Shown here: positions 31,101 through 42,449 of the stretch, piece by piece
Position numbering within the stretch: the first letter of the stretch is position 1
How the letters are laid out: each line of letters begins with the position of its first letter
From: Rhynchopus sp. YZ270_cl-10
Lineage: Eukaryota; Euglenozoa; Diplonemea; Diplonemida; Diplonemidae
DNA length: 64,000 nt
NCBI GenBank assembly: GCA_964035575.1
Contig: OZ037933.1
Location: 744,001-808,000, forward strand
Direction of reading: 5' to 3'
Notes under the pieces: model-generated
What the model was told of the DNA's origin: nothing
Database searches by the model: none
The model's input: the letters and a program-made list of their open reading frames with translations, nothing else
Position numbers and translations under genes: made by a program

Positions 31101-31872
31101 CGAAACCAAAAAAACACTCACGGGGAGTTCGTTTTTTTTGATTTTTTGCCAAACTCCCCGTGACTCCCCGGGATTTCAATGTATGATATACGGCATAAAA
31201 AAAGAAAGATGGGGAACATTTTTTGTTGATCCCTCCTATGCTTATCAATTTATTGATTGCATAGGTTGAAAATACTTCTTCTGATATTTATCTTTTGAAG
31301 CTGACTTAAGCACGAGAGGGCTTAGGTTACATCTACAGACTGGAAAGACAGTGGAGGATTTGCACAAACTGTGGCAACACAAACCCGAGGCAACTACACT
31401 ACTTCAACAATTTATCAAAAAAAAACCCCCCTTTTTCTTTCTTTCGCGTCCTGCCGAGGAACGGTGACGTTTACACTTTTCTCTTTCCTTCTCTCTCTAT
31501 CTTTCTTATATTTTCTTCTTCTCTTTTTTTACAAACTAAGCATTTCTACCAAAAAATGAACAGACCATAACTGCTCCCCCCCCTCCCTTTTTTTTAAAGC
31601 ATTCTTTGACGGCCAGCCTTCCTATGAAATTTACCACCAAATTCACACAATTTGGTGTGGCTGAAAGGGGGTGCTATTTTTTTGTGCTATTTTTTGTGCT
31701 ATTCTGGGCATCTGGATGTTTTGGTGCGGCTGAAGGTAGGTGCTCTATTTTTGTGCTACTTTTCTGCTATTTTCTGCTATTTTGGGGGGTCGTCGACCAC
31801 ACCAACATACACACAACAGACAGACATACACCCTATATCCCGGCCGTGAAGGGGCGGGGCGAAGGGGACACA

Positions 31873-31908
<36 letters not shown>

Positions 31909-32000
31909 ACACAACACAACACACGAACCGCAAACTCTTGCGCTTTCCCCTTCCCCCTCTATTCCAACTCCCTTTTTCTCCCTTCTTTTTGCTTCCCAAG

Positions 32001-32647
32001 ATGCCTAGAATCGAGGTGGCTGTCCTGGAGGCGATGAACCTGCGTGATGCAGAGGGTCTGCAGCACTTCTGCAAGGTGTCTGTCGGGCCATTAAAGCTTT
32101 CCCACCAGCTCAAGACGCGTGCATTGCGAGGGTCGTCGCCGTCGTGGAAGGAGAACCTATCCTTTACGGTCTCAGAGGCACTCTTCGACACAACACGCAA
32201 TGCGCTTAAGTGTCATCTGTACGAGGTGCAGGATGGCCAAGAGTCCATCCGTGGTACCATCACCATTCTGCTCAGTACACTCAACCGCGCGCCAGGTGCG
32301 GTGCCGTCGCCTTCTTGGCACAGCATCATCGACCAGGCGAACAACATCACCAGCGAACAGCTGAGTGTGAAGGTGCATGTGGTCGAGGGGTCGCAGGGTG
32401 GGGGTGCACGGAAGAACGCTGCTGGTGGTGCGGTTGCGGGGGGTGGTGGTGGTGGTGGTGGTGGAGGCGGAGGCAGTGGTAGTGTGCAAGGGGGCAATGG
32501 GAGCCAGGTGGCTACGAAAGCAGGGGGGGCACGGAATGTGACTCGCAACCCGTCATCGCCGCAGCTGCCGACGCAGCAGAGGGGTGGTGGTGGTGTGGGG
32601 GCACAGCAGCAGCAGCAGGTACAGCAGGTACAGCAAGGGCAACAGGG

Positions 32648-32705
<58 letters not shown>

Positions 32706-33701
32706 CAACAACAACAGCAGCAGCAGCAGCAACAGGTACAGCAAGGGCAACAGCAGCAGCAGGGTGCTGTGCAGCAGGTGCAGGGTATACAAGGGATACA
32801 AGGGGTGCAGCAGCCGCAGGTACAGCAGCAGCAAATGCAGGTGCAGCAAGTGGCGCAGGTGCAGCACGTGGCGCAGAACCAGCAAGGTGTGTGTTCGGGT
32901 GTCGTAGAATAAATAGTCTGTGTGCGTATTAAAAATGCCAAGTTCTTGGCAATGGGACATAGAAACGACTAACAGTGCGTAGCTTTTGTTTGTCTTTACT
33001 CCTATCTTAGCTTCTCTTTTGTTTCTCTTCACGCACCACGACCAGCACCACGTTTCAAGGGGAAAAAAAAACACAACGGCTTGTGGTGCGACAGAAACAA
33101 ACGGAGCCCTAGTTTTTTTTTATATTTGTAGTGATATGATGGTTTTGATATTCCCTAAACAGGTGCTGCGCTGACGCAGCAGTCCGGCTCTCCATCGATG
33201 CCGAACTCGCACTATGTGAACTTCCCTGTGCAGCAGCAGGGCCAGCAGCCCCAGCAGGTGCAGGCGCAGGCGCAGATCCTGCCACAGCACGGTGGCATGA
33301 GTCCACCCATCCCGCAGAGCCAGCAGAACGGTGTGCAGGGGGTGCAAGGTGTTCAAGGGGTGCAAGGTGTGCAAAATGCGGGACAGGTGCCCGCACAGTA
33401 CCAGATGCAGCCTTCCTCACAGATGCAGCCGCTCATGCAGAACCCGCAAATGATGTACAACCAGGGCCAGGTGCTCATGCAGAACCAGTACGCAGGGCAG
33501 CAGGGCATGTACCAGCCCATCCCCATGAACCAGGTGCAAACTCCTCAACAGCCACAGCAGCAGCAGCAGGGACAGCCAGTCCCACAGCAAGCCACTCAGC
33601 CCCCAGCACCGAGCCACCTGCAGTCGCCTCAGAACCCTACACAGCCAGGGCAGCTGGAGCTTCAGGCGCGCCAGCAGCAGCAGCAAATGCAGTACATCCA
33701 G

Positions 33702-33740
<39 letters not shown>

Positions 33741-34097
33741 CAGCAACCGCAAGCCCAGATGCCCGTCCCCGTGCAAGCCGGCTTCAACAGCTCCCCCCAG
33801 CCCCCCGCCATGCCCATGCAGCAGCAGATGGTGCAGCAGGCATACCAACTCCCCAAGCAGCAGACCGTTGTGCAGCCACAAACCCAACTGCTCTCCAGCT
33901 CGCAGCAGTCGCAGCCCCCAGCACAACTGCCGCAGCCCACAGCGCAGGCCACAGCACAGCCTGTGCAGGCAGCACCTGCGTCACAGCAGACACAGGCGCA
34001 GCAGATGCATCAGCAACAGGTGTACTACCAGCAGGTGCAACAGCAGCAACAACAACAACAACAACAACAACAGCAACAGCAGCAGCAGCAGCAAGCA

Positions 34098-34132
<35 letters not shown>

Positions 34133-34904
34133 GCAGCAGCAGGCGCAGGCGCAGGTTGCGGCCCAGGCACAAACTCAGACACAACAGCAGCAGCAGCAGC
34201 AAGCGCAGGCACAAGGCCAGACCCAGCCCGCCCAGGTCCAAGCGCAGCCGCAACAAACGTACCCCACCCAGCAACTCCTGAACGTGCAGCAGCAACAGCA
34301 GCAGGGCACACAGCAGAACACACAGTACCTCCCACAGGCCTACCCACAGCAACCTGCCGTGCAGATGCCTGCAACGACGCCCACGGTGCAGCAGTACCCA
34401 CAGGCGCAGGCGGGCATGCAGGCTCCACAGGCCCTGCAGCCTACCCAAGCGCAGGCCCAGCCGCAGGCACAGTCACAGACAGGCACAGTGCAGCCAACAC
34501 AGGGCAGTGTGCAGCCCATGCCCTACCATCCTATGTTCCCCGCACAACTCCCCCCCATGAGCATGCAGGCAGGTGGCGCTGCAGACATGCAGGTGCAGCA
34601 GATGAACAGCGCTGCCAACCAGCCGATTCCTCTGCAGAACATGCCCTCAAATGGTCTAAACTCCAGTGGTGTGTTCCAGCCAAGCTCGCCGGGCTTGCCA
34701 CAGCAGGCACAGCAACCACAACCACAGCAGCAACAAACGCAGCAACAGCAACAACCACAGCAGCCACAGCAACAGCCTCAGGCACAGGCACAGCCACAGC
34801 AACAGCAACAACAGCAGCAACACGCCGCTGGACAGGCGATGTACATGCAGCCCCCTGCCGCCTTCATCCCCCTCGCCCAACAGTGCTCTTCTGAATCCAT
34901 ATAG
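32001..34904 (+). CDS. C2-domain protein with long poly-Gln tail, two exons
   Basis: Exon 1 is 32001-32886 and exon 2 is 33163-34904; the intron is GTGTGT...AAACAG, phase 1, and the split codon GGT keeps the Gln-rich frame on both sides. The product is 875 residues. Residues about 1-130 are a C2 domain (VAVLEAMNLRDAEG, SSPSWKENLSFTV, LKCHLYEVQDGQ), but the loop Asp residues of Ca-binding C2 domains are largely absent, so Ca-independent binding is likelier. A Gly run follows (about 150-160), then several hundred Gln/Pro/Met/Val residues with pure Gln runs of up to about 20 coded by mixed CAG and CAA. VQGVQGVQ repeats occur in both exons, supporting the join. It may be a membrane- or RNP-associated scaffold, but that is speculative. 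An inverted-repeat element begins 23 bp after the stop. Confidence 0.75.
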
Positions 34905-34927
34905 GGCACAACATACGAACCGCTATA

Positions 34928-35144
34928 TGGGTGAATTTTTTTTGCCCCCCCCCGTTTCAAATCACGAAACATTTTTTTTTGGCAAAGACATTTTTCAGCT
35001 GGTAAGAAAAAAAAATTTTTTTTTCGAGCACAGGCCCTGTCAGGGGGAAATTTTTTTTTTTTTTTTTTTTAACCTGAAAATTGTCTTTGCCGCGGAAAAA
35101 TGTTTCGTGATTTGAAACGGGGGGGGGCAAAAAAAAGCCACCCA
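34928..35144. mobile_element. Inverted-repeat MITE in the 3' flank of the poly-Gln gene, 217 bp
   Basis: TGGGTG at each end, then a long pair GCCCCCCCCCGTTTCAAATC, ACGAAACATTTTT and complements (TGTTTCGTGATTTGAAACGG at 35100). TA flanks both sides. The arms cover most of the element around AT-rich loops. It is close enough to the stop (34904) to lie in the transcript's 3' UTR. Confidence 0.6.
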
Positions 35145-35931
35145 TATTTTTCATTTTTTTTTTTTTTTTTTAAGACAGAGCAGAGGAGGGAGGGTTGGGC
35201 TACTTTTTACTAACGATGTGCGAAAACAAATGATACTGTGCTCGCTTGTACACACACCCCCCTTCAAAGGGGCTGTTTTAAAAAAGGGTGTGGGATGCAT
35301 TACTCATTACGTTTCTTTTCTTTTTTTTTTTGAAAAACTTTTGGAAGATATGTAAGTGTCCGTTTGGTTCATCCTCTTACAAAGTTGCCTTTTCAAGATG
35401 ACTAAGCTCACAGAGGCCTATGATCATCTGACCAAAGCTTTCTTTCTTTTTGTCGCCTGAAGGAGGAAATATAAACAAAATCATTTTGAACACACTTTAC
35501 GGTTCCTGGGGGGACGAAACGCGTTGCAGAGACCACCGCCCCACCAAAACAGGTCGAGGCGCATGCGATTCACAACCTCTTCCCATAAGTTTTTATGTGT
35601 GTGTTACGATTCTATTTCTAGGCATTTACGAATGAATCCGAGCGAAACACGCCGACGCCCACCACAGTGTTTTCCCCCCCGCTCCTTTTTTGTTCAGTAC
35701 AATTGGTGGGGAAAAAGTAGCTTTTCCCCCGAACAACGTTTTTTTAAAGATACTCTGCGTCCCAGAGGGGTTTGCATTATCAACGTTATTCTTTTTTTTT
35801 TTTTTTTTTTGAATAATTTTTGCAGTTACTGAAGTAGTGGTGGCTGTATTGTGACAAATTGCCCATCATAATTATGTATGGGGGAAAATACAACACGCTA
35901 CCACAGAGAGAACCAACCATTTTTTTTCTTC

Positions 35932-36765
35932 ATAAAACAACTTGTTGTCAATTCTAAAAAGATTGGAGGCAAGCGCTTGCGGGCAAAACAAAAAACGGGT
36001 TGAAAAAAAGAAGAAAAAAACAGAAGCTTGCTTGTTTTCTTTGAGTACTCAATCAGGGTGTTTCCTAATTTGCTTCCGCTTCCGGGGATTTGGAAAAAAT
36101 TGGCCAGGGAAAAAAATTGCGGGAAAAAATTAGGGACGTATTTAAAGTGCTTATGTTTTGGTATTTTCCCGAAAAAAGTATGTTCGCTGTTCTGGATCGC
36201 TCCAATCATTCAAATAAAGCAGTTTTCGGGAATTTTTATTTTCACCGATGTTGGGTACCGTGCGCCTGCGGCGCTGCCTGTTTCTACAGGCAAACACTTG
36301 GCCCCCTTTACCTTACACTGACGGGTTTTGACCAAAACCAAGGACTTGTCCATTTCGTCAAATTGACCCCACCACAGAACGGGCGGATTCCGGAAATGCA
36401 AATGCCGGTGTTTTCGGGCATTTTCATGTTTCCAGGATCAGGGAGAGAAAATCTGGGTTGTGGGATTTACCTGGTCCCCTTTTCCTTACACTCATTTTGA
36501 CCAACAGCAAGAACTTGGCCATTTCGGCAAATTGACCCCACCACAGCGCGGACGGATTCCGGAAATGCCATTCGCGGTGTGTTTTGGGCCTGAAAACCTA
36601 CCGTTTCTTCAGGGAAAAAATTTGCTTCCGGATGTCGAAATTTTCCGGAAAAGTTCCGAAATTAGGAAACACCCTGTACTCAATTAACCACAACAACCGT
36701 ACTTCAGTTTAACACATTTTTTTTTTTTTTTTTTTACCTTTTTGTTTTCCCGGCTTTGAGCGCAC
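35932..36765 (+). repeat. TTGTTGTCAATTCTAAA carrier repeat split by a hAT-type insertion
   Basis: The carrier reads ACAA(C/A)TTGTTGTCAATTC, GATTGGAGGCAAGCGCTTGC, GGGCAAAACAAAAAACGG, GAGTACTCAAT, TAACCACAACAACC, CCGGCTTTGAGCGCACAAAC, AAAAGACCCGATC. The same order, uninterrupted, is at 43553-43760. Here the carrier is broken at TACTCAAT by the element at 36054-36676. It has no coding capacity that I can see. Confidence 0.75.
36054..36676. mobile_element. hAT-type non-autonomous element, 623 bp, 8-bp TACTCAAT duplication
   Basis: The ends are CAGGGTGTTTCCTAATTT and its complement. TACTCAAT is duplicated exactly at 36046-36053 and 36677-36684. The empty site GAGTACTCAATTAACC is present at 43661-43676 in the sister copy of the carrier. 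CAGGG ends plus an 8-bp duplication are the hallmarks of hAT elements. The interior holds two copies of the AACTTGTCCATTTCG repeat (about 36342-36405 and 36508-36570) and several short TTTTCGGGAA-like motifs, but no transposase. Confidence 0.85.
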
Positions 36766-39662
36766 AAACAAAAGACCCGATCTTTTTTCCACACATCCCA
36801 CCCTTTGCATGAGCTCGACTGAGATGCGTTTTAGCACGTTTCAACTACTCTTTTCCCCCCCTTTTTTTCCAGTGCCTGTGTCCTCCTATTGAACGGTGAG
36901 GCGTTTGCACTTCCAACTTCACCCCTTTTTTTTTTGTTACGTCGGACAAACCGAAGGTTCATTGATACGTTAGAACGAGTTGCTTTGGGGGGTGGTACTT
37001 GCCTGCTTGGGGTTTCTTGGTTTTATTTATTTATTTTTTGCCGTTCCCGATTACCCCCATTTGGTGACTCAGCACAAAGAGAGGCTTAGGTTTCATCTTC
37101 ACCAAACCCCCTTTCAGAGTGTGTCTTGCATTATTTTTTTCACCCTTTTTTTTTTTTTTTTTTGTGCTTTCATCCGGGGCTGACATCGTGGGTCAGTCAG
37201 GAGGTGTGCCTGCATCAATTTATATTCTGTTGTTTAGGTGCACAAGAGAGACACACTCATCTTACCAGTTTTGCTTTTTGTTGGCGTTCTTCTTTAAGGT
37301 GACTAAGCACAGAGAAAAAAAAAAAATGATTGATGAATAAACCAAAGAATAATCTAATCAGACTAAGCACAGAGAGGCTTAGAGGTTCATCTTATAAACC
37401 TTTCTTTTGTTTGAGATGTTTATGCACTGTGAGGTATATTTCATCATTCAACTTTTCTCTTTGTTTCATCCCCCCCTTTTGTATGTCTGTGTAGTCTTTT
37501 TTTTTTTCTCTCCGTTACCTCTCGGAGAAATTGTCTGTTGCTTCCCAAACTCTCTCTCATACAACACGCATGTGTCCCACGCACGTGGCAACGAAGCTTA
37601 ATGTGTTACATGTAAGAGTTACATGGGGGGACCTGGTCATTGCTTATAGCGGGGTCCTTTTCTCCCCCTTTTTTTTTCAAAAAAAAAGTACATGTAATAA
37701 AACACCATGTAACCTGGTAGCTTTTCGTCCATTTTTGTGTGATATTCACATATCTTTTAAAGTGCACATCCCCCCTGAAGGAGTGCGTGTTTTATTACCG
37801 GTATTATTGTGGTTAAGCACTGTGGGCTTAGACTTCATCTTCCCCCCCCCCAAAAAAAAAAAAATGATCTTTTTCCGAGGGAAAATCTCCCCACCCCCTT
37901 GCATGCAATACCAGTAAATGGGGCGACGAGCCTCATTTCCCCCCCTCTTCTATTTGTTTGTTTGTGTTTTTTTTTTTTTTTTTTTTTTTTGAAAAAAAAA
38001 ATTGTTGTTACGTTATCTCCAGAACGTTTTTTGTGTTCAGCATTTAGCTGTGGTCATTAGAGGGAAATGGTACAGAAAATCCCACTCAAACCCCCTTTTT
38101 TTTGCGTCAATTTTTTACTGTTCAACGGGGAAAATATAATAAAACAAAAAAAAGCTCTCTCGCCATCTTTCCCAAAAAAATGCTATAAGGGGGTTGGATG
38201 GACGAAGTAGTAAGTATGCTCTCTTTTGCTCTGCCGAGACAGTGTGGCTGCGCGGTCTTGGCCTATTAGTTCTTCTTCCTCTGTGTGCATACCGTTTTTT
38301 GTGAGTGATCTCTCCCTTTTCTTATTAGCCCACCCCTCAAAAAAAATACAAAAAAAAGCACAATGCCTATTAGCCCCAAGTGGGGCCCTTAGGCGATTTT
38401 CAACACAACAAAACAAACTTATTCATTTCCTTATTTCTGTAGCATAACAGCGACTGGAAAAAAGGGAAATTAAAAGCAAGTATACTAACCCCTGTGGGAA
38501 GCATGGAGAGAGAGAGTGAGTGAGTAGAGCAACCCAAAGGTGGGTTGTCGATTTAACAGTAATAGAGTAGCACTGTAAGGATAGGATAGTTCCTTGTTCT
38601 CGGAGGGGGGAAAAAAAAACAGCAAAAATCTGGATTTATGTTCCCGTTTTTTTTTCTCCCTTTTTTGGGTGGGGGTTTTTTTTTGCCCTTTTTCGGGCTT
38701 TCCGAGCTCTGCCCTCGCTGTAGTGGGGTCATTTCGGGAAAATGGACAAGTTCTTGATTGATACAAATTTTGGTCACTACCACTAGTGAGTTGCTCACCA
38801 TGCTAAATGGAACTGTGGTTCTGGGCCCACTTTAATCCCCTTGAAATTCAAAAAAAAGGGGTCCCAAACCGCGCGCTTCACGCGGAACTTTTTGCAGCTT
38901 TGGCCAAAGTTGCATTTTTGGCTGCAAAATGCAAAGGTGTTGGGAATTATATTTTTATTTTCGGAAATATTGTCCCTCTGCACAAATCCTACAGCGACGT
39001 TGGAAATATGGGTTCTATATTTTCGGCTACTTTACAGCCAATTTTACATGTACCGGGTAATATTATAATATTTGGCACAGAAATATTAGAATGTACACAA
39101 ATCGTGGGTAAAATCCGAAATAGAAATATTATAATTTTTTCGGCCAAAAAAAAAATTTTTTTGACCATGTCGCAGAGTGAAAAATCGACCGAAATTTTCG
39201 ATTTTGGTGTTGCAAAATTTTTCGAAAATCCTGAAAAGTGCTCAAAAACACGTGAAAACACATGTATAGGAACCCCATATGGGCCCAGCATTGCCCAGGC
39301 TTGGTGAAAATTTTTCCTGCATGGGGGCCCTCCGGGCCCCCAGGAACCATTGCGACCCGATTGGTTCACGTTACTGAAAAATTTGGTCCCTAAGACACAC
39401 ACGTGGTTAACATACCCCTGAAAAACACCCTACATCCACATAACGATCAACGTCCCAAAGTGACAAAGTGTTCCAGCTACCCCCATCCCCCACGTCGGTA
39501 AATATCATCATATAAATGAATTTGAACCCCTCTCCTTCCAGCACACCAACATACACATTTTGACACACAAGATACAACTGAACCATAACAGGGGTTTTTT
39601 GACACACAGAATACGAGCGGATTTGTGCGTCGGGACAATATTACCGAAAATGAAAATATGAA

Positions 39663-39808
39663 TTTTCTGGAAATATAGCACCATATTTCCTTCGGTACCC
39701 CCAATGCTGCTTCGGTCGACGATTTCCCTCGCCTTCGGCTCGGGAAATCGTATCCCTCAGCAGCATTGGGGGTACCTCAGGAAATATGAGTACTATATTT
39801 CCAGAAAA
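39663..39808. repeat. Inverted-repeat element with TTTTCTGGAAATATAG arms
   Basis: The arms TTTTCTGGAAATATAG, ATATTTCC and GGTACCCCCAATGCTGC pair with the right side (GCAGCATTGGGGGTACC, GGAAATAT, CTATATTTCCAGAAAA). The centre is a second small palindrome around CCTCGCCTTCGGCTCGGG. Ends and duplication are not clear because of flanking A/T-rich sequence. Confidence 0.5.
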
Positions 39809-40963
39809 AATATACTATTTTTGGATGGGACAATGATTATGTACCTGCATGCAACCTCTCTCGCGGGGAACCGTGTGCATCACCAACCAATACAGTGCGT
39901 TCTGGGGTGCGATAAGTTAGTCTTAACCCGCGTGGAACCAGTGCCTTTTGTTTTTTGTTTTTTTGGGGGTGAGTTTTATTTTTTTTTTGTGTACGCTGTA
40001 AGTCTTTTCGGGGAGCGGGGGTGGGATGTGAGTTTGTGTGTGTCAGTTTCAAAATGAAAGGGTTTTTTTTTCCTCGTTTTTTATACAAATTTTTCGAAGC
40101 AAGAGAAAAAAAAAAAAAAATACTCCCCTCCCTTATCGAACGTGCGTGATGCAGCTTTTCTTTGAGAACAAAAAATTTACCCCCCTTTTTTTTTTTGCAT
40201 ATTTTTTATAAATAAGTTATTACGAATTTCCTGGGGAAACAACGTCGCCCCTCTCCCCCCCCCCATTCAGTGGTCCTCCCTTCCCCCCTCCGTTACCATT
40301 AAACAGAGCACAAAGCACAAAACAAAACATTTTTCAATCCCGGTTAGAAAAAGAAGAGAGAAAAAAGGGGGTTTTGAGTGAGAATTTCATAATCTCTGAA
40401 GCCTTTTCTCTCAAATTATCGTAGCGGTTTGGATCTCGAATTTCATCTGAAATTATTCCAGAGACGAGATCAACACACGATTTTTTTCCCATCGCTGTTG
40501 AGCGATTCGGTAAAGCTCTTAATCAAACAAAAAGGTTAAAAGAATTTGGCGTTTACGAAAAAAAGGGGCTAATACTTTCTGTATTAGCACACACGATCGT
40601 CTTCACGGCACGTAGCTACAACCTGAGTTCAAAAAAAAAGGTTTCGAGTGGTGTTGTGGTGTATGATAATTCAACTTTCCCCCCGGAGGGTGTGGTTTTT
40701 TGCGTATCGCGTTCTGCAGTTATTCTGTAGGTTTTAGCGTTTTAAGAAAGTTATTTTGCGTTGTACACGACATAGTAGGTGACTATACATTTCATCAAAA
40801 TTTTCAAAAAAAAAAAAAGTCCATGTGAGAATGGGCGCGATGTGCGTATCTCATAATTTCTTTTTCCTTGTGGAATGGAAGGTATACAAATGTATGATGT
40901 GTCGACCATGTTCTTGTCAACAGCTGTCCACGGCGGGTTGGTCGCGTTAGAGTGACTACTAGT

Positions 40964-41152
40964 CATACTTGGACCCCCATATGGGGGGAGCCCTTTTCCC
41001 CCATATTTTGAAAAATTCTGAGCCCCAAAAAAATATGGGGGTAATATATGGGGAATATGGGTGCGGTGTTACCTATTGTTTGTACGTTACTTTGGCTTTG
41101 TTCCATATTTCCCCCATATTTTAGGGCTCCCCCATATGGGGGTCCAAGTATG
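40964..41152. mobile_element. CAT-ended foldback element, 189 bp, 6-bp ACTAGT duplication
   Basis: The ends are CATACTTGGACCCCCATATG and complement. ACTAGT flanks both sides (40958-40963 and 41153-41158). The core is a satellite of CCCCATATTTT and CCCCCATATGGGGG motifs in both orientations. Same end type, duplication length and satellite-core design as the elements at 2997, 12504 and 23885. Confidence 0.75.
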
Positions 41153-41982
41153 ACTAGTAGTGCTGGTAGTCCAAGGTATGACCTAGTGTGTTTTGCTTAC
41201 TGGTGGGTACCAGTTGTGCGATGCCGTGTCATGCTGTCGTGACCCCCTCCCCATCCCCTCGTCCATTTCCCTCGCCATCTCCCTCGTTGATGATACGAGG
41301 GGGATATTTTTTTTCCCATGCGAAAACAAAACTGAACATTTTTGTTACCTTCCCGGTTCTTTTTTAAAAAAAAACACGGGTAAGGAAATATCTTTTGTTC
41401 TTTTCCTGAACTGAAATGTGTATGAATGGATTTTTTTTTGTGTGGATTAGTGCAGCTGCAAGCAGTCATTGAGTGTTTCAGGGATTATGGATGAGAGTGC
41501 GTAGCTGATATGGGGCAAAGTGAGTGAGGAGAACAAACCCTTTTTTGTTCTTCAGTAAATCTGCCATTTCCCCCCCTTCTTTTCGCAACGAGGGACGGGA
41601 AAAAAATAATAATACACAAAATATACAGGCAAAACCTGTAAAACCCCTTTTTTTGTTTGTTTTTTTTTTTAGGTACACTGTCACGAGAGGGCTTTGTATT
41701 TCAAGCCAACCTTTTTTTTTTTTTTTTTTTGTTGCTGGTACATTGTATGTATCAACGCACATCCTCACACACAAAAGGGGGGGGCGGTTATGGGTTTGGG
41801 TTTTTGTTGGGTGCCTTTGATATACAAAAAAAAACCACAAAAAAAGGGGGGTTTTTTTCCTTTCACGAAAAAAAAAAAGTTTACAAATATCTCTCTTCCC
41901 TTTAAAAAAAAGCGATGCCACTTCTTTCTTTATCGACATCCCTTCTCTCCCCCTCCGGGCCCCCCTCCCCCAACTGGACCCT

Positions 41983-42260
41983 ACATCGGGCCTCATGACC
42001 CTGTGTCTCCAGCTCCTTTTCATTCATCTGATAGGAAGCGGGAGGAGTAGGGCATATCAGATGTAAACCACGAAAGTGTAGTATGTGCTCTTAGTATCGT
42101 TCTCTCCGTCGCCTCAGAAGCGTTTTGCTCATTGACGTTGACCCTAATTTATTTTTTTCTTGGATCCTAACATCACATAGGCCTCATGACCCTGTGCCTC
42201 CAGCTCCTTTCATTCATCTGATAGGAAGCGGGAGGAGTAGGGCATATCAGATGCGCCTTG
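41983..42260 (+). repeat. 85-bp direct duplication, CCTCATGACCCTGTG...GGGCATATCAGATG
   Basis: Two near-identical units at about 41990-42066 and 42180-42254: GGCCTCATGACCCTGTG, CTCCAGCTCC, CATTCATCTGATAGGAAGCG, GGAGGAGTAGGGCATATCAG, ATG. They differ at a few bases and one T. The first runs on into AAACCACGAAA, the start of a CACGAGAGG module. Confidence 0.7.
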
Positions 42261-42449
42261 CTTCCATTAGCAGGCTAATTTAGGCTGGAAAACGAGATTT
42301 GACCTGAGCGGATTGTGAACCGCCTCCGTTCTCTTACGGTACTTCATCACACTCCCCATCCTCCCCACCCGATTTTTTCAACCCCCCCCTCCTCTTAACT
42401 GCACTTTCAGGTCTTTCTCGGTTGGACACAAAAGTTTTGTTTTTTTATA

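Larger units (their letters stand above)
16186..32000. other. Gene-poor 15.8-kb tract of repeats and transposon remnants
   Basis: I find no intact gene. The tract holds many hairpin modules, listed under their families, and the elements at 19275, 22477, 23885, 24990, 26057, 29080 and 29597. It also has a palindrome near 27480-27613, a broken tyrosine-recombinase fragment near 27925-28180, an AATATTGA-rich foldback zone at 28715-29475 and an AATCGCGA zone at 30180-31100. A run of G longer than 20 lies at 17107-17130, and a run of about 40 A at 31872-31910. Confidence 0.5.
34905..42449. other. Intergenic 7.5 kb: repeats, no gene seen
   Basis: Holds the elements at 34928, 36054, 39663 and 40964, the second copy of the 14-kb dispersed repeat (35461-35605), hairpin modules near 35395, 36790, 37060, 37165, 37239, 37358, 37414, 37811 and 41670, and the direct duplication at 41983-42260. 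The stretch 38790-39450 is less repetitive, but its open frames look random. Confidence 0.5.

Noticed and set aside
32213-34448. Long antisense frames rich in Cys, Leu, Ala or Val opposite the poly-Gln gene
   Set aside because: They are complements of CAG/CAA repeats. The + frame has the C2 domain and a consistent splice junction.
38807-39402. Overlapping frames of 137-166 residues on both strands
   Set aside because: Both read as random, Phe/Ile-rich sequence with no domain; the region lacks the GC rise seen in real genes.
42054-42080. CAGATGTAAACCACGAAA resembling a hammerhead ribozyme core (CUGAUGA...GAAA)
   Set aside because: The CUGAUGA core is not matched and no three-stem arrangement is visible. 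It is the 5' start of the CACGAGAGG module.
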